This document shows, in pieces, positions 5,222 to 11,381 of a DNA stretch of 13,008 nucleotides (positions are counted from its first letter, which is position 1; each line of letters opens with the position of its first letter). The DNA is from Hyphomicrobiales bacterium. Lineage in GTDB: Bacteria > Pseudomonadota > Alphaproteobacteria > Rhizobiales > Devosiaceae. The notes below the pieces were generated by a model. That model had not been told where the DNA came from, searched no databases, and worked only from the letters and a program-made list of their open reading frames with translations. The translations under genes and the position numbers were made by a program. The stretch lies in NCBI GenBank assembly GCA_026989045.1, contig JALSJY010000194.1:1-13008 (forward strand), given 5' to 3'.

Positions 5222-6502
5222 TTGAGTTTGAACAAGAATAGTAAGAATATGCCCCAAACAGAGCAGAAATTTAAGCAATCATTTCGCAATATTTCCCCCC
5301 TTGCAAATGTTTTGGGTAAAAAAACTCGTGCTACAGATTATGGTGAAATGGCCTTTTTGCTAGGATTTGAAGCAATTATAGTGGGTGACTTTGCACCTAT
5401 TGAATTTAACGGCTCTATAAAATTATCGCATATGCGCCTTGTTTGGACTTGGCTAATTCGAGATGTTATGCCTGAGATCAAAGAAATATTAAATGGAGTT
5501 GCAGATGTAGCTGGGGCGCAAGTAGCGTTGCAACCGCATTTTAGTGAGATTTTTTCAAAGGCAAGTGATGCAATTTTTACGGCCTCAGCTAAACCAGATA
5601 CTCAACGCCGATTGATTGCTCAGATTGGCGGAGAGGAAGTTAAGACGCGTATTCCAATTATTATAAGCGCTTTAAAATATCATTCACTTCTTGCTAAGGC
5701 TGTCAATTTTGGAAGGTCAGCAAACACTTTGTCTGATGAAGCAGAGCTAGAGAGCGCTCTTTTGTCTTTACCCCTAAAACAGCCTAAAATATCATCTTTA
5801 CTTTTTCATGCAATCATTAGTCAAACTATCGAGCCATCGCGTTTAGTGATAGCGGCATCTAATAATATTGGTGGTGCATCAGAGGTGGCATTTAAGGGGG
5901 CAGGTTTTGAGCCTTTAATTGAAGCAATTTTTGCTCATGCACAAAATCAGGTATCAATTATTGAAGATCAATATGGGCTTTTTGGCGATGTTGATTTGAT
6001 CTGTAATTCGATAACCCGTTATCATTATTTAATACGGGCAGCAACGGGATATGTTGAAATTGAACGCAATTCGGAATGGGGTAAAATTGCGGCTCAATTA
6101 ACTAAATGTATGGCACAAAGGATAGAGCCAAGATTAAATGAAGTTAGCTTTAATGTTACCTCCTCAATGCGCAAACCGCGCTCTGGGCCAGATGTAGTAG
6201 ATGCCGATTTATTATTAAGCGCTCTAAATGGAATTTATTTGCTTGTTGCAGTAAGAGAGGCGCGTGAGAGTTTGGCTCTTAATGCAATGTTTGAGAAAAT
6301 TTGGAATGAAACTGGACAAAATCTTGAAATCCTTATTGACCGCAATATGGAGCTATTAAAGCTAGACCCAACAGATAATGTGATTTCTCAGCGACTTGAT
6401 GGGGGAATAAAAATGGCTGGTTTGCGGTTTGGAAAAGAATATGGCGAAGTGTTATTTCGTGCAAAACAGGCTATTGAACGGCGGCAAAAACAAGCAATTT
6501 AG
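5222..6502 (+). CDS. Conserved-looking hypothetical protein, 426 aa, function unknown
   Basis: I do not recognise a named domain. The product is a soluble, mostly helical protein without signal peptide or membrane segment. Noticeable stretches are ISPLANVLGKKTRATDYGEM near residues 24-44, an acidic region EDQYGLFGDVDLICNSITRYHYLIRA near 247-273, and a C-terminal half rich in amphipathic helices (VDADLLLSALNGIYLLVAVREARESLALNAMF..., RNMELLKLDPTD...). The well-defined helical periodicity and normal codon use suggest a real gene rather than a shadow. The start is uncertain: TTG at 5222, or ATG at 5249 giving 417 aa; neither has a good Shine-Dalgarno sequence. It converges with the SoxA-like gene, with only 3 nt between the two stop codons. 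It separates the feu/lipoprotein block from the ccm operon together with that minus-strand operon, so a joint accessory role is possible but unproven. Confidence 0.7.
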   Translation: MSLNKNSKNMPQTEQKFKQSFRNISPLANVLGKKTRATDYGEMAFLLGFEAIIVGDFAPIEFNGSIKLSHMRLVWTWLIRDVMPEIKEILNGVADVAGAQVALQPHFSEIFSKASDAIFTASAKPDTQRRLIAQIGGEEVKTRIPIIISALKYHSLLAKAVNFGRSANTLSDEAELESALLSLPLKQPKISSLLFHAIISQTIEPSRLVIAASNNIGGASEVAFKGAGFEPLIEAIFAHAQNQVSIIEDQYGLFGDVDLICNSITRYHYLIRAATGYVEIERNSEWGKIAAQLTKCMAQRIEPRLNEVSFNVTSSMRKPRSGPDVVDADLLLSALNGIYLLVAVREARESLALNAMFEKIWNETGQNLEILIDRNMELLKLDPTDNVISQRLDGGIKMAGLRFGKEYGEVLFRAKQAIERRQKQAI

Positions 6503-6505
6503 ATT

Positions 6506-8593
6506 TTACTTTGTTATATACTCCGCTTTAGTTTTGGCTAATTTATGCCCCTGATGAGAGAATATTGAAATTTGATGCTCTGGTTGGTCTATTGATGCTG
6601 ATAGTAGGGCAATGTTTCTATCTTTTAAATTATTAACTATCACTCCGATTGCTTGCATTGGATCAGTATTATCTGAACTAGTGTAAATAAGATTGCCAGT
6701 TTCAAATTGAGTTTTTTCTGAATTTGAAACTTCCCATAATTTTGCTTTTTCTCCAAACCTACCTTCAAGATAATTTGGTATATCAATTATATTTTTTCGT
6801 TTTTTTGGGGTAGGTTTTTTGTTTACTTGATTTTCAATTGCCTGTTTTGTTTGGCACAAATTTTCTGCAATGATTACTCTTTGTTGTGCGATTTCAGAGA
6901 AATCAGAGGCTGGTAATTTTTTTAAAATATAAGCTGCACTTAGATCAGCAAGCGAGAGTGTTTTTTCACTCAAAATCTCACCAAAGCCTATTTTTTTATG
7001 TGAGTTGGTTAGTTTTTTTAGAAATTTATTTGTAGCAGTATTATTTTGGTAGGCAATGCTGCTTTGGCAAGTAAGAGAGCTAGCACGATCATAATAATGC
7101 GGTGCAAGAGTAGCATCATCAATAATATTGATTGAAATATTGTCACCTAATGTTTCAAATATTGGATCAATACGTTTATCTATAATTTCTGTGGTTTTGC
7201 GTCTAAAAAGAGAGTTAAATGCATTTATGCCGCTTTGGCAAACGGCCTGAGTGCTGCTCCAGTTTGCGCATGATCCAGCTAAAGCAATATTGCTAAGACT
7301 TCCTGTTGCATTTAGACCATAGCTACCTTCAGTTGGCTTAACCTTCCCGCCCGCTATATGCCAAAGAAAAAGTCTTGGTATCCAACCTCCAGCAATGATT
7401 ATATTTTTTGCTTTTATCGGTGAGAATCTAGCTGTCTCATTTCCATGCGTTAAACAGCTATGTAAATTCAGCAATTTTGTGCTTGAATCAATGGTGATTT
7501 TTTCTGGTTTTAGTCCAGTTTCAGTTTTTATGCCATAGGCCTTAGCAAATTGGGAAAATCGCGAATTCGGCTCAAGACGCGTGTCAATTATTTTATTAAT
7601 TGTTGCACCAGCATCTAAGGCAAGAGTAGCAAATCTATAGGCTATATTATTGCTGGTGGTTATGGCGCTAGCTTTAGAAGTTAAGTCTGCTGGCCACACT
7701 CCATAAGCATAAGCCAAGTGAAAAGCGCTACACATGCCAATTGTGCCAGCCATTCTATTACCAGGAAAAATTGGCAAGCGGTCATCACAGCCGCTAGCAA
7801 GTATGATTTTTTTGGCCTTTATGAGATAAATTTTGCTTGTTGCTCGCCCATCTATAAGCTCTACGCTATGCACACGTACGATGTTTTTTTTAATATCTAT
7901 TGCCTTGCTAGAAGTCATTAGACGGATATTCTTTGCTTTATCTATATTGTGCTTAAATCGCTGAATTATGTCTTTTGGGTTTTCTTCATCAGCGCTATGG
8001 CCAAATAAAATTGCATCGCCGCCACAATAGGGGCGTTGTTCTAGTAAGATTACGTTTTTCTTTGAATTTGCTACATGAGATGCAGCGCTCATTCCTGCTA
8101 TTCCTGCACCAATTATTATTAGGTCAGCATTTAGGCTCTCATCTGCTTCTTGCTCTAACCAAGGCTGTGAAACAGGAAGTGTTTCATTAAAATTTATTCC
8201 TAGTGAATTCATGTTTTTCTTTTGGATATTATTTATAAATTCAGATAAAAGGGACAATGTTTTGGAGCCAATGCTAATATATTGAGCATTGTCAATTGCT
8301 GGAGTTCTCTCAATTGGCAAAATATCTTTTGGTTGAAGATTTTCAGCCCTATAGTTTTTATCAATTTGAATTATTGGCAAAGATAATGTTTCATCAAGTG
8401 CTAATTCATGCCCCTTATGAGTGCCAGCACTAATGATATTGTTAGCGATTGCGCCTGATAAAATACTATCTCCCTCAAATGCCTTTATTTCAATGCCGTT
8501 TAATTTGAATTTTATTGGTTTTAGGCGATTTATCAATATGCCAGAGAAAATACTCTTTTCATCGTCCTTAAGTCTTTTAAATGTTGTCCTCAT
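6506..8593 (-). CDS. Sarcosine-oxidase-alpha-like FAD/NAD(P)-binding protein, diverged
   Basis: A 695-aa protein with the domain order of SoxA/OoxA-type flavoprotein subunits. Residues ~20-60 form a beta-grasp, ferredoxin-like N-terminus (INRLKPIKFKLNGIEI, then FEGDSILSGAIANNI) with no cysteine at all before C190, so no 2Fe-2S cluster. Residues 157-190 are a dinucleotide-binding fold with intact G162-A-G164-I-A-G167 and E185 at the end of beta-2 (NVILLEQRP). KKIILASGCDDRLPIF (261-276), TTSNNIAYRFATLALDAGA (312-330) and NIIIAGGWIPRL (397-408) match the SoxA NAD/FAD domain. Canonical SoxA is ~950-1000 aa with a C-terminal aminomethyltransferase (GCV_T) domain. Here only ~200 poorly conserved residues follow, with a terminal barrel-like ETGNLIYTSS...AIGVIV segment. 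The start overlaps the stop of the upstream beta-like gene by 4 nt (ATGA, 8590-8593), indicating coupled synthesis of a complex. The substrate cannot be told. Confidence 0.72.
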   Translation of the reverse strand: MRTTFKRLKDDEKSIFSGILINRLKPIKFKLNGIEIKAFEGDSILSGAIANNIISAGTHKGHELALDETLSLPIIQIDKNYRAENLQPKDILPIERTPAIDNAQYISIGSKTLSLLSEFINNIQKKNMNSLGINFNETLPVSQPWLEQEADESLNADLIIIGAGIAGMSAASHVANSKKNVILLEQRPYCGGDAILFGHSADEENPKDIIQRFKHNIDKAKNIRLMTSSKAIDIKKNIVRVHSVELIDGRATSKIYLIKAKKIILASGCDDRLPIFPGNRMAGTIGMCSAFHLAYAYGVWPADLTSKASAITTSNNIAYRFATLALDAGATINKIIDTRLEPNSRFSQFAKAYGIKTETGLKPEKITIDSSTKLLNLHSCLTHGNETARFSPIKAKNIIIAGGWIPRLFLWHIAGGKVKPTEGSYGLNATGSLSNIALAGSCANWSSTQAVCQSGINAFNSLFRRKTTEIIDKRIDPIFETLGDNISINIIDDATLAPHYYDRASSLTCQSSIAYQNNTATNKFLKKLTNSHKKIGFGEILSEKTLSLADLSAAYILKKLPASDFSEIAQQRVIIAENLCQTKQAIENQVNKKPTPKKRKNIIDIPNYLEGRFGEKAKLWEVSNSEKTQFETGNLIYTSSDNTDPMQAIGVIVNNLKDRNIALLSASIDQPEHQISIFSHQGHKLAKTKAEYITK

Positions 8594-9687
8594 TTGTCTG
8601 ACCTGTTTTTAGAATTATTATTTTGCAAGCTAGCGCAATATTGGCTTATATTTTGCCTTTTATGTTTTGTGCTATTAGGTGCAAGAGCGCTAAAATATTG
8701 TTGCTCAAACTTATTGGCCGTTTTGCATAACATTCTTGCAATCGCGGGGGTTTGGAATAGACCCGTTATTCCAAAATTGCTGATTGAAATATATCTTGAT
8801 CGAGCAATTTTGCCAAATATTGCGGCTCCATCAGGGTTTGATAGTTTTATAAAATTTGTTTTTCCTGCTAGACGAGTTTTTTGTTTGTCATTTAACATTA
8901 AACATATCTGGTTTTGTAATGTTTGTTTGTTGGTGGGGGCTAAACAATCAAGTGCGCCATTATCCCGCTGATGAATTATTAAGCCATTATCTAGATTAAA
9001 TATATTTGGGCTTTGCATTTTCTTTATTGGCTCGGTTAAAAAGCCTAACATTGATGTTTTAATGAAAATATTAGAAATATCTGCTTCTGATAAATGGTTT
9101 TGCAAGGCCTCATCATCAACCAAAATCATTTGTTTGGCTGAAAAATTTGTTTCTTTGCTAATAATATCAATAGTATCTTTTTTATTTTTTATTTTGATTT
9201 CTGCTGGGTTAATAAGCTTTACACCACAATTTTTAAGCCGTTGATTAAGGCTAGCAAAAAATGGACGGCGTAATAATCTAGCTGCATCACGAAATTTATA
9301 GCTAGATAAAAATCTTTCAGAAATGGCTTGTGGCTCAGCACTAAAGCCAAATCCTGTGGCCATATTGCGTATATGAGAAAGAGCCTCTTGTCCTCTTAGT
9401 TCTGTTGCAACAAATATTGGGTCTATTTTTTCAATAGTTTTGATATTTATATTTTTGGCGCTGGTTTTATTTAAAAACTCTATGGTGCTAGATATATTAT
9501 CTTTTAAAACCTGCCAAGTTTGTGGTCGTGTAATTGGAGAGATTGAAATATCAAACCCACGCTGAATGCGAAGAGTGTGAGGAAATTGAGCAATTAGAAT
9601 AACCGATTTAGCATGAGTTTTTGCTAATATACAGGCTAATAGGGCTGCTTTTGGAGTTGAGCCAATAATAGCAAAGTCAATATTCAT
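8590..9687 (-). CDS. Sarcosine-oxidase-beta-like (DAO-fold) protein with degenerate FAD loop
   Basis: A 365-aa protein that begins like a DAO/SoxB-type oxidoreductase: a beta strand (IDFAIIGS), helix and second strand (SVILIAQFP). The nucleotide loop reads G9-S-T-P-K-A14 instead of G-x-G-x-x-G, so two of three glycines are lost. The C-terminal part (ARSRYISISNFGITGLFQTPAIARMLCKTA, ~295-324) matches the closing FAD-binding strand and helix of SoxB. Residues 106-197 contain no histidine, although SoxB carries its covalent-FMN histidine in this central region. Length is slightly below the ~400-415 aa norm. GGGA about 7 nt upstream of the ATG (plus-strand 9695-9698) is the likely ribosome binding site. 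It is first in a two-gene minus-strand operon with the SoxA-like gene. It could be a structural or pseudo-enzymatic subunit, or use a divergent cofactor mode. Lys/Asn/Ile-rich composition differs from the plus-strand genes. Confidence 0.65.
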   Translation of the reverse strand: MNIDFAIIGSTPKAALLACILAKTHAKSVILIAQFPHTLRIQRGFDISISPITRPQTWQVLKDNISSTIEFLNKTSAKNINIKTIEKIDPIFVATELRGQEALSHIRNMATGFGFSAEPQAISERFLSSYKFRDAARLLRRPFFASLNQRLKNCGVKLINPAEIKIKNKKDTIDIISKETNFSAKQMILVDDEALQNHLSEADISNIFIKTSMLGFLTEPIKKMQSPNIFNLDNGLIIHQRDNGALDCLAPTNKQTLQNQICLMLNDKQKTRLAGKTNFIKLSNPDGAAIFGKIARSRYISISNFGITGLFQTPAIARMLCKTANKFEQQYFSALAPNSTKHKRQNISQYCASLQNNNSKNRSDK

Positions 9688-9816
9688 ATATAATTCCCAT
9701 TATAAATATCTGTTCACAATCAATTGTGTGGTTTTATTTTTTTTATCATACACATTGTAATAGATTTGCACTATATATGTGTTTGTGAATGAATAAAATA
9801 GAGTAGCTTTATTATT
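9688..9816. promoter_or_regulatory. Divergent intergenic region between the oxidoreductase operon and ccmI
   Basis: These 129 nt must drive both the minus-strand operon and, unless it is read from elsewhere, the ccm genes. On the minus strand a perfect TATAAT (plus positions 9699-9704) has no good -35, and a start 7 nt on would leave the GGGA Shine-Dalgarno outside the transcript, so it may not be the real -10. An inverted repeat CACAAT-CA-ATTGTG lies at 9715-9728, at about the -35 distance from that TATAAT. On the plus strand the region before ccmI is TA-rich (9772-9779) without a clearly spaced promoter, and only weak GAGTAG (9801-9806) precedes the ATG. Confidence 0.4.
9715..9728. repeat. 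Short inverted repeat CACAAT-CA-ATTGTG, possible operator
   Basis: Perfect 6-bp arms around a 2-bp spacer, located 28 nt upstream of the SoxB-like start codon and 89 nt upstream of ccmI. Its position in a shared divergent promoter region suits a regulator site, but short AT-rich inverted repeats arise by chance in such sequence. Confidence 0.3.
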
Positions 9817-10929
9817 ATGATTTTTTGGATATTAGTTATTGCCATCACTTTAATGGTTATTGCGTCGCTTTTTATATACTCTAAAGATAAAACAGACATT
9901 TCTCAGAGTAGAAATGAAGAGGAAATAACACCCTCCTTAAAAGATGAGCAGACAAATGCTCATTTTAAAAAACAGCTTTTGGAAATTGAAACTGACCTTG
10001 CTAAGGGATTTACTTCTCCTGAGGAAGCACAAGCAGCAAAAGGTGAGTTAGCTCGTGAAATGTTGCGTTTAAAATATGAAGAAAGCCAAAAACGCCAAGC
10101 AAAGCTTACATTATCAACCCCTGTAATTGTTATTAGTTTAATCTTAATTGGCTTAACTAGTTTTGGCACGTATTTTTACATAGGAAAGCCAGAATTACCT
10201 GCTCAGCCGCTTGCTCTTAGAGAAATGCCAGTTAATTCAAATATTGATATTGAGGAGGCAGTGGCTAAAGTTGAGGCGCAATTAGCTAAAGATCCAGATG
10301 ACGGACGTGCTTGGTCTGTGCTTGGTCCAGTTTATATGCAGCAATCTCGTTTTGATGAAGCTGTAAAGGCTTTCCGAAATGTTTTAAGATTGTTGCCGCC
10401 AAGTGCTGATGCGAAAACTGATTTAGCTGAGGCTTTAATGATGGCAAATGATGGTGTGGCAGATGGCGAGCCAATAGAATTGTTAAAATCTGCTATAAAG
10501 CTTGATGAAAATCATATTCGTTCGCGGTTTTATCTGGCCAGTGAGTTAACACGGGGCGGCTCTTATCGAGAAGCAGTTAAGCAATGGCAGGATTTATTAG
10601 CATTGAGTAATGGTGAAGAGGATTGGGTTGCGATGGCAAAAGATGGGCTTGAATTTGCAACTGCTGGTCTTAATGGTGTTGAAGCGCCTGAACCTGCCAT
10701 TGATGAGGATCAATCAAAGCTTATTTTAGACATGGTATCAGCGCTTTCAACAAGGTTGGCCGATGAGGGTGGAAGTGTTGAAGAGTGGACACGTTTAGTG
10801 CGCTCGCTTTTAGTGTTGGGTGAAAATGAAAAAGCGCAAGATGCTTTTACTAGTGCAAAAAAAGCTTATCCTAATGAGAGCGAACGAAATGAAATGAATA
10901 AATTAGCTAGTGAAGCTGGGTTGGAGTAA
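9817..10929 (+). CDS. ccmI: Cytochrome c biogenesis protein CcmI (CycH)
   Basis: A 370-aa inner-membrane protein of System I cytochrome c maturation. It holds apocytochrome c in the periplasm and delivers it to the CcmF/CcmH haem lyase. TM1 spans residues ~1-21 and TM2 ~100-122, separated by a cytoplasmic loop with a coiled, charged segment (HFKKQLLEIETDLAKGFTSPEEA...). That short LEIETDLAKG..S.EEA motif is typical of the CcmI N-terminal module. The periplasmic part (~145-370) carries TPR repeats: the pair beginning at AKDPDDGRAWSVLGPVYMQQSRFDEAVKAF is clear, with further helical repeats behind it. Full length for the family. It starts a compact + strand operon, ending 2 nt before ccmE. No strong ribosome binding site is seen at its start. 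Confidence 0.92.
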   Translation: MIFWILVIAITLMVIASLFIYSKDKTDISQSRNEEEITPSLKDEQTNAHFKKQLLEIETDLAKGFTSPEEAQAAKGELAREMLRLKYEESQKRQAKLTLSTPVIVISLILIGLTSFGTYFYIGKPELPAQPLALREMPVNSNIDIEEAVAKVEAQLAKDPDDGRAWSVLGPVYMQQSRFDEAVKAFRNVLRLLPPSADAKTDLAEALMMANDGVADGEPIELLKSAIKLDENHIRSRFYLASELTRGGSYREAVKQWQDLLALSNGEEDWVAMAKDGLEFATAGLNGVEAPEPAIDEDQSKLILDMVSALSTRLADEGGSVEEWTRLVRSLLVLGENEKAQDAFTSAKKAYPNESERNEMNKLASEAGLE

Positions 10930-10931
10930 AA

Positions 10932-11381
10932 ATGACACGTAAACAAAAACGATTAAGCATTATCGCAGGGTTGGGCTTAGTTATAGCTATTGCTGCAACT
11001 ATTATTTTTAGTGCTCTTAGTTCTAAAATTACCTTTTTCTATTCGCCTTCTGAATTGCTAGAAGACCCTGTATCTATTGGGCAGGATTTTCGCCTTGGTG
11101 GCTTGGTTAAAGAGGGGACTTGGGTAAAAGAGGGTAAGGTAAATATTTTTTATATTACTGATAATGCTGAAGATGTGAAAGTTACCTATACGCAAATATT
11201 GCCAGATTTGTTTCGTGAGGGGCAGGGGGTTATTGCTGAAGGTTCACTAAATTCAAGCGGCGTATTTGAGGCAACCAATGTGTTGGCAAAACATGATGAG
11301 AATTATCTCCCAAAAGAAATAGTAGACACGCTAAAGGAGCGTGGAGAATGGCAACATAACGAACAAGGAGATGATCAATAA
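10932..11381 (+). CDS. ccmE: Haem chaperone CcmE (CycJ)
   Basis: A 149-aa membrane-anchored periplasmic haem chaperone. CcmE receives haem covalently at a histidine from CcmC/CcmAB and hands it to CcmF. Features: basic N-terminus TRKQKR, one membrane anchor at ~9-28, an OB-fold beta domain (FRLGGLVKEGTW, VTYTQILPDLFREGQGVIAEG), and the haem-binding motif LAKHDENYLPKE with H121 covalently binding haem and Y125 as axial ligand. The charged C-terminal tail is flexible in known structures. GGAG at 10923-10926, inside the end of ccmI, lies 5 nt upstream of the start. The stop TAA shares one base with the ccmF ATG. All key residues are intact. Confidence 0.95.
   Translation: MTRKQKRLSIIAGLGLVIAIAATIIFSALSSKITFFYSPSELLEDPVSIGQDFRLGGLVKEGTWVKEGKVNIFYITDNAEDVKVTYTQILPDLFREGQGVIAEGSLNSSGVFEATNVLAKHDENYLPKEIVDTLKERGEWQHNEQGDDQ

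Noticed and set aside
8594..8971. 125-codon plus-strand ORF with hydrophobic, Cys-rich sequence
   Set aside because: It is the complement of the SoxB-like gene's 3' half; hydrophobic Leu/Phe-rich shadows are expected opposite Lys/Asn-rich coding sequence.
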